A stretch of DNA of 64,000 nt, taken from positions 124,001 to 188,000 of the forward strand of contig JAJPYB010000009.1 of the NCBI GenBank assembly GCA_021205185.1. The letters are read 5' to 3'. The position numbers were made by a program, and so were the translations under genes. The notes under the pieces are model-generated. The model searched no databases. It was not told where the DNA came from and worked only from the letters and a program-made list of their open reading frames with translations. Numbering within the stretch: position 1 is the first letter of the stretch; each line of letters begins with the position of its first letter. This DNA is from Ruminococcus sp. (GTDB lineage: Bacteria; Bacillota; Clostridia; Oscillospirales; Ruminococcaceae). Positions 54,933 to 63,970 of this stretch are shown here, one piece after another.

Positions 54933-55523
54933 TTAGCTTCTCTTGTCAATAACCTTGTCAATAAGGCCGTACTCACACGCCTCGTCAGCTGACATATAGT
55001 TATCTCTTTCGCAGTCCTTGTGAAGCGTTTCAAAATCCTTGCCGCAGTTTTTAGCGAGTATCTTTTCAAGTCTTTCTCTTGTCTTTAGCATATTGTCGGC
55101 GTGGATCTGAATATCCGTCTGCTGACCGCTCAAGCCGCCTGAAATTAAAGGCTGGTGAATTAAGATCTCGCTGTTTGGAAGCGCAAAGCGCTTACCCTTA
55201 GCTCCGCTCGAAAGCAAGAAGGATCCCATTGAAGCGGCAAGTCCTACACAAATTGTAGAAACGTCGCACTTGATATACTGCATTGTATCGTAAATTGCAA
55301 GTCCTGCGGAAACGCTTCCGCCAGGAGAATTGATGTACAAATCAATATCCTTTTCTGGGTCCTGACCTTCAAGGTACAAAAGCTCAGCAATTACAACGCT
55401 CGCAACTGAATCGTCAATCTGACCTGTGAGCATTATAATTCTGTCATTTAAAAGGCGTGAAAAAATATCATAGCTTCTCTCGCCACGACTTGTCTGTTCA
55501 ACAACATAAGGTACTAATGCCAT
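54933..55523 (-). CDS. clpP: ATP-dependent Clp protease proteolytic subunit
   Basis: 196 aa. Catalytic triad: Ser in [14 protein letters not shown], His in EILIHQPL, and Asp in the C-terminal half. Start at 55523 ([20 protein letters not shown]), GGAGG 8 bases upstream; the longer frame overlaps tig. Part of tig-clpP-clpX. Confidence 0.97.
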   Translation of the reverse strand: MALVPYVVEQTSRGERSYDIFSRLLNDRIIMLTGQIDDSVASVVIAELLYLEGQDPEKDIDLYINSPGGSVSAGLAIYDTMQYIKCDVSTICVGLAASMGSFLLSSGAKGKRFALPNSEILIHQPLISGGLSGQQTDIQIHADNMLKTRERLEKILAKNCGKDFETLHKDCERDNYMSADEACEYGLIDKVIDKRS

Positions 55524-55590
55524 TTCCATTTCCTCCAATTCAAAAATTTCAAAAAGCTTTCGCCCACAAATACTTGCGGGCGAATTAAAA

Positions 55591-56871
55591 TTACTTGATA
55601 ACAGCTTCCTTCTTAACAAGCTCTGCTGCCTTGCCGACAGCTATATCCTTCTTTAGTGCGTCGGCAGATACATAGCCCTTGACCTGCTCAACGTCCATCT
55701 TATAATTATCAGCCATTTTCTTAAACTCTTCCTCAGCTTCATCGTCCGTTACTTCGATTGCTTCAAGAGTTGAAATCTTTTCAAGCGCCAAGCGGAGCTT
55801 AACCTGCTTTTCAGCCTGTTCACGGTACATAGTCTTTAAGGAATCCATTGTCATTCCTGTGTACTGAAGATACATATCAACTGAAACACCCTGTGGTGCA
55901 AGACGCTGACCCAGCTCCTCAATCATTTCATCAGTTCTTCTCTCATACATAACCTCAGGAATTTCACCCTCTACCTTGGCGATAAGCTCGTCGAGGATTT
56001 TGTTTTCCTGCTCCTGCTCGCAAGACTTCTTCGCTGATTCTTCAAGCTTCGCTCTGATGTCAGCCTTAAGCTCGTCGACTGTATCAAATTCAGACTGATC
56101 CTTTACGAAATCATCGTCAAGCTCTGGAAGCTCCTTAGCTGTAATCTCGTGAAGCTTGATTTTGAAAACTACAGGCGCGCCTGCTAAATCAGCTGCGCCG
56201 TAATCCTCCGGGAAGGTTACGTCAATGTCAAATTCATCGCCTGTATTGTGGCCTACAATCTGCTCCTCAAAACCAGGGATAAACTGTCCGCTTCCCAATG
56301 AAAGCGTAAAGTTTTCGGCTTTTCCGCCTTCAAAAGCAACGTTATCCTTAAAGCCTTCAAAGTCAATAACTACATCGTCGCCGTTCTGAGCAGGTCTGTC
56401 CTCAACGGTTATTTTTCTCATTCCCTTTTCGCGAAGGTGCTCAATCTCGTGGTCAACATCCTCGTCAGAAACAGTCTTGACAGACTTTTCAACTTCTATT
56501 CCTTTATAATCCTTGATTTCAATTTCAGGCTTTGTAATGCAGGTAACCTTAACAGCTGCGCCCTTTTCCTTGGAAACCTCTGTCACTTCAACGCTTGGGC
56601 GGTCAACAAGCTCAAGTCCCGCTTCTTCAACGGCTGTATCAACCTCAGCCGGTAAAATTGCGTTTAAAGCGTCCTCATAGAAAACACCCTCGCCGTATTC
56701 CTTTTCAACAACCTTTCTGGGCGCGTGACCCTTTCTGAAGCCTGCTACTGAAATATTTTTCTTAGCCTTTAAATATGCAGACTGAACTGCAGCTTCAAAA
56801 GCTTCGGTAGAAATTTCAATTTCAAGCTCATACTTATTAGTTTCAATTTTTTCAGTTGATTTCAAACTCAT
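55591..56871 (-). CDS. tig: Trigger factor
   Basis: 426-aa ribosome-bound chaperone and prolyl isomerase. N-terminal ribosome-docking [20 protein letters not shown] (family GFRxGxxP), PPIase domain ([43 protein letters not shown]-type block), C-terminal helical domain. Start at 56871, GGAGG upstream. Confidence 0.97.
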   Translation of the reverse strand: MSLKSTEKIETNKYELEIEISTEAFEAAVQSAYLKAKKNISVAGFRKGHAPRKVVEKEYGEGVFYEDALNAILPAEVDTAVEEAGLELVDRPSVEVTEVSKEKGAAVKVTCITKPEIEIKDYKGIEVEKSVKTVSDEDVDHEIEHLREKGMRKITVEDRPAQNGDDVVIDFEGFKDNVAFEGGKAENFTLSLGSGQFIPGFEEQIVGHNTGDEFDIDVTFPEDYGAADLAGAPVVFKIKLHEITAKELPELDDDFVKDQSEFDTVDELKADIRAKLEESAKKSCEQEQENKILDELIAKVEGEIPEVMYERRTDEMIEELGQRLAPQGVSVDMYLQYTGMTMDSLKTMYREQAEKQVKLRLALEKISTLEAIEVTDDEAEEEFKKMADNYKMDVEQVKGYVSADALKKDIAVGKAAELVKKEAVIK

Positions 56872-56920
56872 TTCAACGTCCTCCAAAATATGTAATGTTC
56901 AATTTTTAAGTATCTAAAAA

Positions 56921-56949
56921 AGTATACCATATCGCATTATATTTTTCAA
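56921..56949 (-). promoter_or_regulatory. Promoter for tig-clpP-clpX
   Basis: TTGAAA, 17 bases, TATACT with TGG before the -10 on the minus strand. No CIRCE or CtsR box was recognised. Confidence 0.75.
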
Positions 56950-57001
56950 GCACTTTTTGAATAAATTTTCTAATTTGCTTCGACAAAATGCCTGAGATTT
57001 G

Positions 57002-57703
57002 CTATTTAAGCTCGTTTGTAATGTCGAGCGGATCAAATTTCAGGTAATCTGCGGAGATAAGCCTGAAGTCGATTCCGTCGACAACTCCGTCGATAGCGAA
57101 GTTCAGCGCTGCTCCGTGAATATGTCCATAGAAGCACTTTTTAACGCCGTACCTGTGTAAAACCTCAAGAATTTCAAAGTTGTACTCAGTATAATAAATA
57201 GGCGGATAGTGCAAGAATACAACAGGCGTTAAATTGTCAGCAAGCGCAGATTTAATTGAAGCTTCGAGTCTTCCCGCTTCTCTTAAGAGAACCTTTTTGT
57301 CGGCCTGCTCGCCCTTCTTTTCGTTTATCCAACCACGAGTTCCGCAAATTCCAAAGCTTTCGTACCTATAGTGGTTGTTAAAGAGAATTTTAAGCGTGTC
57401 AAAGCCGTTAGCCTGAAAGTAGTTTTCAAGCTTGGTTTTCGTTTCCCACCAATAATCATGGTTACCTTTAAGCAGGATTTTTTCACCCGGAAGCGAATTT
57501 AAAAATTCAAAATCAGGCTTTGCTTCCTCAAGGTTTATTCCCCAAGAAATGTCGCCAGCAACAACAACGGTATCATCCGGTTTTATTTTGCTTTTCCAGT
57601 TGCTCTCAAGGCGAGAAGTATAATCGTGCCAGCCCTTGAACACATCCATTGGCTTATCCGTCCCCAAAGACAGATGAGGATCGCCTATTACAAAAATTGC
57701 CAA
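57002..57703 (-). CDS. Metallophosphoesterase
   Basis: 233 aa calcineurin-like fold: GDPHLS (D, H), VVAGDISW (GDxxW), LLKGNHDYWW (GNHD), VFLHYPP and CFYGHIHG (GHxH). All metal ligands present. Substrate unknown; family members in Clostridia are annotated as serine/threonine phosphatases or nucleases. Confidence 0.9.
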   Translation of the reverse strand: MAIFVIGDPHLSLGTDKPMDVFKGWHDYTSRLESNWKSKIKPDDTVVVAGDISWGINLEEAKPDFEFLNSLPGEKILLKGNHDYWWETKTKLENYFQANGFDTLKILFNNHYRYESFGICGTRGWINEKKGEQADKKVLLREAGRLEASIKSALADNLTPVVFLHYPPIYYTEYNFEILEVLHRYGVKKCFYGHIHGAALNFAIDGVVDGIDFRLISADYLKFDPLDITNELK

Positions 57704-57745
57704 ATTATTCCCTACCCTTCAACAAGGTCTATTTACATCAATATG

Positions 57746-57779
57746 AAAAAATATACAGCGTCGCTTTAGTATATTTTTT
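57746..57779. other. AT-rich 11-bp inverted repeat
   Basis: AAAAAATATAC / GTATATTTTTT, perfect, with a 12-base middle that itself has AGC/GCT. Between the divergent metallophosphoesterase and DUF1540 genes. Could be a bidirectional operator or a hairpin. Confidence 0.6.
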
Positions 57780-57835
57780 GACTTTCGGCTTACAATAACT
57801 ACGCAGACTAAAGCTCTGCGGAAGGAGATTTTATT

Positions 57836-58000
57836 ATGGAAAATAAAATCCGTGGTATTAACTGTGACGTTGCAAGTTGCGTCTACAACAGGAACTCTTG
57901 CGAGTGCGTAGCAGGAAATGTAGACATTTGCTGCTGCTGCGATCAACCTAATTGCAGTGATGAAACAATTTGCAGAACCTTTAAGCCGAAAAATCAATAG
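57836..58000 (+). CDS. Small cysteine-rich DUF1540 protein
   Basis: 54 aa with 10 Cys, AAGGAG before the ATG. The pattern C-D-V-x2-C-x-YN-x4-C near the start and DETICRTFKP at the end fits DUF1540, a family of small clostridial proteins of unknown role, probably metal-binding. A run ICCCC in the middle is unusual for the family, where Ala and Ser are common. Confidence 0.85.
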   Translation: MENKIRGINCDVASCVYNRNSCECVAGNVDICCCCDQPNCSDETICRTFKPKNQ

Positions 58001-58007
58001 TCACAGA

Positions 58008-58042
58008 AAATCGTCTGTCTAATAAGGCAGACGATTTACATA
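58008..58042. terminator. Terminator between DUF1540 gene and thrC
   Basis: 10-bp stem AAATCGTCTG / CAGACGATTT with a 10-base loop, T-rich on both sides. Confidence 0.7.
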
Positions 58043-58044
58043 TT

Positions 58045-59535
58045 TTACGCCAGAGCGCTTAAAACAAATTCCTTCATATCGTCCTTGTCGATAATCTGAG
58101 TGAAGCGTACTTGCTTGTCTTTAAGCTCGGCTAAGGACTTAGGAACGCTCATTTTAGAAACCTTGTTCAGCTTTTCAACAAGCTCAAACTCGTCAAGTGT
58201 TTCATCATATTCGCCAAGAGCTGACAAAACGCTGCTTGAAAACTTATATGGGTTAGCGGTTGAAGCGATAAGAGTTTTTGTCTTATCTCCAGTTTTCTTG
58301 ACATAATCCTCATAAACCTTAACAGCAACGGCAGTATGAGTATCACAAAGATATGAATACTTATCGAAAACTCTCTTGATAAGGTCCTTTGTTTCATCGT
58401 CGTTACAGTATCCTGCGCAAAAGTCGTTCCTGATTTTTTCAAGCACATCGGCAGTCACTTCATATCTGCCCGTCTGCTTTAAGCTTTCAAACCATTCTCT
58501 TATAAGCTTATCATTATCGCCGCTCAGATGGTAAAGAAGTCTTTCAAGATTAGAGGAAATAAGAATATCCATTGACGGTGAAATGGTGGTGTAAAACTTT
58601 CTGTTTCTGTCATATACGCCGGTTTGCAAAAAGTCTGTAAGAACATTGTTTGAGTTTGAAGCGCAGATAAGCTTATTAACTGGAACTCCCATTTGCTTTG
58701 CATAGTAGCCGGCGAGAATGTTTCCGAAGTTACCGGTCGGCACTACAATATTGATTTTCTCTCCTGAATTTATCTCCCCGTCCTTTACAAGCTGAGCGTA
58801 GCTTGATACATAGTAAATGATCTGAGGAGCAAGTCTACCCCAGTTTATTGAATTAGCTGATGAGAACATCTTTCCGCTCTGAGAAAGAGCGTCTACAACG
58901 CTTTCGTCTGTAAAGATTGCCTTAACACCGTTCTGTGCATCGTCAAAGTTACCCTTGATAGCACAAACGCCGACGTTTTCGCCCTCCTGAGTTGTCATCT
59001 GCTTCTTTTGCATTGCGGAAACTCCGTCGTCAGGATAAAATACCATTATTTCAGTTCCCTCAACGTCCTTGAAGCCTTCAAGAGCCGCTTTTCCAGTATC
59101 TCCTGATGTTGCAACCAGAATAACTACCTTCTTGTCAAGATTTATCTTCTTTGCAGAGGTTGTAATCAGGTATGGTAAAATCTGAAGCGCCATATCCTTG
59201 AACGCACAGGTTGGCCCATGCCATAGCTCAAGCATATATGTGCCGTCAAACAGTTGAGCTATCTCGCAAATATTTTCTGTGTCAAATGCCTTGTCTGTAT
59301 AAGCGTTGTCTGTGCAATAGCGAATTTCAGCTTCGGTAAAGTCGGTCAAAAACTTTGAGAAAATAAACGCCGCTCTCTCAGGATAAGCTTTGTCGCCGAG
59401 TGAGATGATTTCCTCAAGCGTAAGCTTCGGAAGCTCGCTTGGAACAAAAAGACCCCCGTCCTTTGAAATTCCCTGTGCTATCGCTTGTGCTGATGAAACA
59501 CAAACGCTTGAATCTCGTGTGCTTTTGTAATACAT
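58045..59535 (-). CDS. thrC: Threonine synthase
   Basis: 496 aa PLP enzyme turning O-phosphohomoserine into threonine. WHGPTCAFKDMALQ holds the PLP-binding Lys, ATSGDTGKAAL and VPTGNFGNILAGYYAKQMG bind phosphate. Type of length (about 495) common in Firmicutes and yeast. Start at 59535 with GGAGGAG upstream. Confidence 0.96.
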   Translation of the reverse strand: MYYKSTRDSSVCVSSAQAIAQGISKDGGLFVPSELPKLTLEEIISLGDKAYPERAAFIFSKFLTDFTEAEIRYCTDNAYTDKAFDTENICEIAQLFDGTYMLELWHGPTCAFKDMALQILPYLITTSAKKINLDKKVVILVATSGDTGKAALEGFKDVEGTEIMVFYPDDGVSAMQKKQMTTQEGENVGVCAIKGNFDDAQNGVKAIFTDESVVDALSQSGKMFSSANSINWGRLAPQIIYYVSSYAQLVKDGEINSGEKINIVVPTGNFGNILAGYYAKQMGVPVNKLICASNSNNVLTDFLQTGVYDRNRKFYTTISPSMDILISSNLERLLYHLSGDNDKLIREWFESLKQTGRYEVTADVLEKIRNDFCAGYCNDDETKDLIKRVFDKYSYLCDTHTAVAVKVYEDYVKKTGDKTKTLIASTANPYKFSSSVLSALGEYDETLDEFELVEKLNKVSKMSVPKSLAELKDKQVRFTQIIDKDDMKEFVLSALA

Positions 59536-59576
59536 TTTTACTCCTCCAGATTTGATTTCTATTTTTATCACATAAT

Positions 59577-59605
59577 ATCATACACGCAGGACTGAAAATT
59601 GTCAA
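59577..59605 (-). promoter_or_regulatory. Promoter for thrC
   Basis: TTGACA, 17 bases, TATGAT on the minus strand, about 35 bases before the ATG. No T-box leader between them. Confidence 0.75.
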
Positions 59606-59964
59606 CAGTCGCTTGCGTCAAAAGCGTTGTCATAATAGACAAAGTCTACTACCCTTTCGCCGTCAAATGTAACTACAGCTACATCGAATCGGCAATCGTA
59701 AACCTCATTTAAGCTATGAAGATAAGCTCTTGCTGTTTTTATAATAAGCGATTTTTTGCGCTTTGTAATTGCCGCTTCGGCACTTACCATCGGATCGGGC
59801 ATTCGGGTTTTTACTTCTACAAAGAAAAGCTTTGTGCCTTTTGCGGCAATAATATCAATCTCACCACCACGAATACAAAAATTACGTTTCTTTATTTCGC
59901 AGCCCTTTTTCACTAAATATCGGCAGACAAATTCCTCGCCGAGATAACCTATTTGCTTCTTATC
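59602..59964 (-). CDS. YraN/UPF0102 family endonuclease-like protein
   Basis: 120 aa. IGYLGEEFVCRYLVKKG, RGGEIDIIA and FFVEVKTR form the Holliday-junction-resolvase-like core (E...D...ExK). Starts inside the rnhB stop (ATGGATAA overlap, 5 bases), so coupled. Function not established. Confidence 0.9.
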   Translation of the reverse strand, partial: DKKQIGYLGEEFVCRYLVKKGCEIKKRNFCIRGGEIDIIAAKGTKLFFVEVKTRMPDPMVSAEAAITKRKKSLIIKTARAYLHSLNEVYDCRFDVAVVTFDGERVVDFVYYDNAFDASDC

Positions 59965-60574
59965 CATTCTTTTTCTCAAAATACTTCTTAAAAAAGCTCG
60001 GTCTGTGAATTTCGCAAAGACCATACTTGTCTACCATTTCGTAATGGAGCTTAGTTCCATAGCCTTTATGCTTTGAAAACTGATACTCAGGGTAAAGCTT
60101 ATCCATTTGCTTCATATATCTGTCCCTTGAAACCTTTGCAAGAATAGACGCCGCAGCTATACATTGGCTTTGAGCGTCGCCCTTTACAACAGATACCGCC
60201 CTTGTTGAAATATCAGGCGTTTTATTGCCGTCGACTAAAACAAGCTCCGGCAAAACACTAAGAGATTCAACGGCACGCTTCATAGCAAGCATAGCGGCAT
60301 TTAAAATGTTTATCTCTTCAATTTCGCTGACGCTTGATGTGCAGATTGAATAGCAAAGTGCCGAGGATATAATTTCATCGTACAGCGCTTCTCTTTTCTT
60401 CTCGCTTAGCTTTTTGCTGTCGTTGATGCCGTCGATTTGAACGTCCTCAGGAAAAATTACTGCCGCTGCGTAAACGTCGCCTGCGAGCGGGCCTCTTCCG
60501 GCTTCGTCAACTCCGCACAAAAGCTTCGCTCCGCTTCTGGCTTTTATATTTTCGTCAAATTCATAAAGCGTCAT
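59960..60574 (-). CDS. rnhB: Ribonuclease HII
   Basis: 204 aa. CGVDEAGRGPLAG (D, E), LVDGNKTPD (D), and the later SQCIAAASILAKVSRD with YPEYQFSKHKGYGTKLH. Removes ribonucleotides from DNA. Two bases after ylqF. Confidence 0.96.
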   Translation of the reverse strand: MTLYEFDENIKARSGAKLLCGVDEAGRGPLAGDVYAAAVIFPEDVQIDGINDSKKLSEKKREALYDEIISSALCYSICTSSVSEIEEINILNAAMLAMKRAVESLSVLPELVLVDGNKTPDISTRAVSVVKGDAQSQCIAAASILAKVSRDRYMKQMDKLYPEYQFSKHKGYGTKLHYEMVDKYGLCEIHRPSFFKKYFEKKNG

Positions 60575-60576
60575 AC

Positions 60577-61473
60577 TTATTTCACCTTTGGACTTTCAAG
60601 CGATAATCTTCCCAGCTTTCCGCCACGAAACTCATCCATTACCATTATTGCTGTACGCTCAGTATCAATCTCGCCGCCTGAAATTAAAAAGCCACGTTTT
60701 TTACCGATTCTTTGCAAAATTTCATAGCCTTCCGTGCAGTCGCTTAATACGCTGTCATCAGCCTGAACACCGTTTAAGTCAACGCCGTAGCGGCTTACAA
60801 GCCTGTCCTCATAGCCGTTATTTAAAAGCTGTAAAAGCCTGCAGGCTAAGTATTCTATATCCATAATATTATCTTTAACGGCGCCTGTAAACGCAAGATT
60901 TTCGCCAACCTGCTTGTCCTCAAACTTCGGCCACAAAACTCCAGGCATATCGAGAAGCTCAACACCGTCAGAAAGAGCTACCCATTGCTTTCCTCTTGTA
61001 ACTCCCGGGCGGTCCTCAACCTTCGCTCGCTTTGACTTTGAAAGGCGGTTTATCAAAGAGGATTTTCCGACGTTTGGAATGCCGACTATCATAATACGCA
61101 GGGGTCTGCCTGTCATTCCCTTTTTGTTCCAGCGTTCAATTTCGTCCTTCAGGATTTCTCTAAGCGTTGGCAGGAATTTATTTAATCCCCTGCCGCTTTT
61201 GCAGTCGGTAGCAAGTGCGTACACACCGTTTCGCTTATAGTAGTCAATCCACCTTGACGTTACAGCTTCATCGGCGGCATCGCACTTATTAAGCAGCACA
61301 AGGCGCGGCTTGCCGCCTATTATTTTATCAATTTCAGGGTTCCTGCTGGAATATGGTATTCTGGCATCTGTAATTTCTACCACAGCGTCGACAAGCGGCA
61401 TACTCGATTTCATTATACGCCTTGTTTTCGCCATGTGTCCCGGAAACCACTGTACGTCTATTGCTTCGCTCAT
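60577..61473 (-). CDS. ylqF: Ribosome biogenesis GTPase YlqF (RbgA)
   Basis: 298-aa circularly permuted GTPase needed for late 50S assembly. Order G4 (LLNKCDAAD), G1 (VGIPNVGKSSLINRL), G3 (LLDMPGVLWPKF) is the permuted pattern. N-terminal VQWFPGHMAKTRR is diagnostic. Confidence 0.96.
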   Translation of the reverse strand: MSEAIDVQWFPGHMAKTRRIMKSSMPLVDAVVEITDARIPYSSRNPEIDKIIGGKPRLVLLNKCDAADEAVTSRWIDYYKRNGVYALATDCKSGRGLNKFLPTLREILKDEIERWNKKGMTGRPLRIMIVGIPNVGKSSLINRLSKSKRAKVEDRPGVTRGKQWVALSDGVELLDMPGVLWPKFEDKQVGENLAFTGAVKDNIMDIEYLACRLLQLLNNGYEDRLVSRYGVDLNGVQADDSVLSDCTEGYEILQRIGKKRGFLISGGEIDTERTAIMVMDEFRGGKLGRLSLESPKVK

Positions 61474-61490
61474 AATTCTCCTTCTAAGCG

Positions 61491-62081
61491 TTATTCGATA
61501 AACCCGAATTTACCAATTGGGGAAATTCTGAAAACTGCTTTTCCTGATATATCCTCTACATTTATAAAGCCTACTACTGAGTATCTTGAGTCGGTTGAAT
61601 GATTTCTGTTATCGCCCATTACAAACACGCAGCCCTCAGGAACTGTCAGCGGATACGAATAGCCCTGATTGTCGCCTGTGGTCGTTAATGCGTTAATATA
61701 ATCCTCTTCAAGCACTTCGCCGTCAACAGTTACCTCACCCGTTTCAAAGTCTATATCAATAGTCTGTCCTTCGGTTGCGATAACACGCTTGATAATGGAC
61801 TTATTAAGCTTATTTTCGCCGACGCAATTAGCAACTACTATATCGCCCTGCTTTGGCGTGTAGAACAAATGCGTCATAATAAGGCGTTCTCCGTCATAAA
61901 GAGTAGGATTCATTGAATTGCCTACTACCATTACCTGTCTTAACACAAAGGTAAAGACAAGCAAAACTACCATAATAGCGATAGCGATAGCTTCAAGCCA
62001 TTCAAGCAGCTCGTTTAACGAAGATTTCTTTTCATCAACCGGTAGGTTTTCAGCTTCTGTATATTCATTATTATCGTTCAT
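61491..62081 (-). CDS. lepB: Signal peptidase I
   Basis: 196 aa. One membrane helix (AIAIAIMVVLLVFTFVL), catalytic Ser in GNSMNPTLYDGERL, catalytic Lys in KRVIATEGQTID, GDNRNHSTDSR box. The ribosome site (AAGGAG at 62107-62112) is 25 bases from the ATG with a small hairpin between; an in-frame stop just before the ATG rules out a longer start. Confidence 0.95.
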   Translation of the reverse strand: MNDNNEYTEAENLPVDEKKSSLNELLEWLEAIAIAIMVVLLVFTFVLRQVMVVGNSMNPTLYDGERLIMTHLFYTPKQGDIVVANCVGENKLNKSIIKRVIATEGQTIDIDFETGEVTVDGEVLEEDYINALTTTGDNQGYSYPLTVPEGCVFVMGDNRNHSTDSRYSVVGFINVEDISGKAVFRISPIGKFGFIE

Positions 62082-62128
62082 AATATTTCACGCCGATGTC
62101 GGCAAGCTCCTTTCAATCAGTTGTATTA

Positions 62129-62157
62129 ATTGTACCAAATTTTGATATAGATTTCAA
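62129..62157 (-). promoter_or_regulatory. Promoter for lepB-ylqF-rnhB
   Basis: TTGAAA, 17 bases, TACAAT with TGG before the -10 on the minus strand. Confidence 0.7.
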
Positions 62158-62169
62158 GCCTTTCAGGCG

Positions 62170-62205
62170 CAAAAGAGAAAAAAGCCCGACATTTTTCAGT
62201 CGGGC
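62170..62205 (-). terminator. Terminator after the DUF2798 gene
   Basis: 7-bp stem GCCCGAC / GTCGGGC with loop TGAAAAAT and T run TTTTTTCTCTTTT on the minus strand. Confidence 0.9.
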
Positions 62206-62215
62206 AGGTGTTATT

Positions 62216-62791
62216 TTATGCGTTTGCAGTTGCTTTCGCTTTTCTTCTTGCGAGGTCTCTACTGAATACCAGCTTGAAAACTGTACGGATAAGCGGCTGA
62301 ATAAAGAAAAGCTGACTAAAGAAGGCAAATGGAAAATTAAAGCACACAAGCTTTATCCAATTTGCTAAAAGAGTCGCAAAATTAAATCCCATATAGTATG
62401 GATAGTACATAATTGCTGCAATAAAGCTCATAGCAGGACACATAAGAGCAACAGTAGCAGAAATAACTGCTGTTTCAAACATCATCGGGTCTGTGGTTTT
62501 AATATCAAACGCCTTTGCTGCTAGCTTAAAGGATAACGGGCTTCCCATTACCACCTCAAGCAGATACGCAAAGCAAAACTCAATCACAATAACCGCCCAG
62601 ATTGGTAAGTATTGACCAAACATCATAACTCCGCCCTGCTTGTTTATTGCTTCAAGCACGCTTGTTGCATTGTTTGCTTCCATTAAAGCCGAACCGTTTA
62701 CTACATACAAGCTGTAGAAAACATAAGCATGAACTGTGACTAATACTGTCATGAAAGCAAAAACCATTCTCTGAAATTGATTTCTTGGCAT
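62216..62791 (-). CDS. DUF2798 family membrane protein
   Basis: 191 aa, four membrane helices in two related halves. FQRMVFAFMTVLVTVHAYVFYSLYV is the DUF2798 repeat signature. Function unknown. Promoter region overlaps the palindrome at 62831-62847. Confidence 0.85.
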   Translation of the reverse strand: MPRNQFQRMVFAFMTVLVTVHAYVFYSLYVVNGSALMEANNATSVLEAINKQGGVMMFGQYLPIWAVIVIEFCFAYLLEVVMGSPLSFKLAAKAFDIKTTDPMMFETAVISATVALMCPAMSFIAAIMYYPYYMGFNFATLLANWIKLVCFNFPFAFFSQLFFIQPLIRTVFKLVFSRDLARRKAKATANA

Positions 62792-62830
62792 AAAAAATTC
62801 ATCCTTTCATTTTTGCACAAAAATAACACA

Positions 62831-62847
62831 TACCACGCAAAGTGGTA
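62831..62847. promoter_or_regulatory. Palindromic operator candidate upstream of the DUF2798 gene
   Basis: TACCAC-GCAAA-GTGGTA, 6-bp perfect arms, overlapping a minus-strand TTGGAT-16-TATGTG promoter candidate. Similar TACC...GGTA arms occur at the padR promoter 160 bases away. Confidence 0.55.
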
Positions 62848-63001
62848 AATCCAACTATTTAGTACCGTAATCAGATTTACACGCTAAGCGCAACATGTGT
62901 CGTTCAAATGTGCTAATAATATTGTTGTATTTTCGCTGTTTTTGAATTCAGCCAAATTATTATAGCACAAGAAAAAAATTTGTCAAGTTTCAAAATACCT
63001 C

Positions 63002-63030
63002 TTGACAAATAATACCTCGTGTGGTATAGT
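63002..63030 (+). promoter_or_regulatory. Promoter and likely operator of padR
   Basis: TTGACA, 17 bases, TATAGT with TGG before the -10. The spacer and -10 hold ATACC-TCGTGT-GGTAT, an inverted repeat of the ATAC/GTAT kind that PadR proteins bind; autoregulation is likely. Confidence 0.75.
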
Positions 63031-63054
63031 ATTACTTGTAAGGAGGTAATGTGA

Positions 63055-63381
63055 ATGGATGCAGGAATAAAGCACGGACTTCTGGAAGCAAGCGTTCTGA
63101 CAGCGCTTTACCGTCAGGATTCTTACGGATATAGAATCATAAAGGATATAAGTCCGTATATGAAGATTTCAGAATCTACGCTCTACCCTATTTTACGACG
63201 GCTTGAGGCTGGAAATTATCTGAGTGTTTATTCGGTCGAGCACAACGGCAGACTCAGAAAATACTATAAAATTACTCAATCCGGCAAGAAAAAGGTTATC
63301 GACTTTTTGGCCGAATGGGACGAGGTTATGAATGTCTATAAGTATATTTTAGAGGAAACGAGGGAACGAGAAGATGAATAA
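63055..63381 (+). CDS. PadR family transcriptional regulator
   Basis: 108-aa winged-helix protein. GLLEASVLTALYRQDSYGYRIIKDI and SESTLYPILRRLEAGNYL are family-defining. Short (PadR-s2 type). Eight-base overlap with the DUF1700 gene, the usual padR-DUF1700-DUF4097 arrangement in Firmicutes for envelope stress. Confidence 0.93.
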   Translation: MDAGIKHGLLEASVLTALYRQDSYGYRIIKDISPYMKISESTLYPILRRLEAGNYLSVYSVEHNGRLRKYYKITQSGKKKVIDFLAEWDEVMNVYKYILEETREREDE

Positions 63382-63970
63382 AAACGAGTTTCTATATGAG
63401 CTTTCGGGGCGGCTTGATCATCTGCCTGAGGAGGAAGCTTTAAAGACAATAAATTATTATTCTGAAATGATTGACGACAGAATCGAGGACGGCGAAAGCG
63501 AAGAAGCAGCTGTAAGCGCTATCGGCAGCATTGATGATATTGTACTTGAGGCGTCTGGACAAACAGGAGAACCAAAATCAAGCTTTGCTAAATTGAGCCG
63601 TGGCACAAAGGCGCTTATAATAGTTCTTATAATACTTAGCGCTGTTATTTGGGTACCTGTTGCGGCGGCAATATTTGGAATTTTAATAGGCATAGCGGCA
63701 ACAGTAATTTCAATAATAATTTCGCTGTTTGCTGTAGTTTTGTCATTTGCGCTATCTGCCGTTGGATTGGTTGCTGTAACGCCGATTTACATTTATCTGG
63801 GTAAGCCGTTTCTGGCGGCACTTGCATTTTCAGCAGCACTGATTCTCGCAGGACTTGCGATTGTTCTTTTTATCATAAGCGTTTTTGTTACAAAGAAGCT
63901 TTGGAGGTTCGTAAGATTTTTGTTCAGGAAAACGGTTGAGATAATCAAAAGAAAGGGGCGTGCTAAGTAA
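63374..63970 (+). CDS. DUF1700 (HAAS) family membrane protein
   Basis: 198 aa. N-terminal HAAS helical domain (EFLYELSGRLDHLPEEEALKTINYYSEMIDDRIEDG) and four hydrophobic segments after residue 75. Coupled to PadR; role in signal transfer at the membrane is inferred from context. Confidence 0.9.
   Translation: MNKNEFLYELSGRLDHLPEEEALKTINYYSEMIDDRIEDGESEEAAVSAIGSIDDIVLEASGQTGEPKSSFAKLSRGTKALIIVLIILSAVIWVPVAAAIFGILIGIAATVISIIISLFAVVLSFALSAVGLVAVTPIYIYLGKPFLAALAFSAALILAGLAIVLFIISVFVTKKLWRFVRFLFRKTVEIIKRKGRAK

Noticed and set aside
57719-57997. 92-aa minus-strand ORF
   Set aside because: It is the antisense shadow of the DUF1540 gene, which has a good ribosome site and family pattern.
59536-59605. 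T-box leader for thrC
   Set aside because: Only about 35 bases lie between promoter and start, too few for a T-box.
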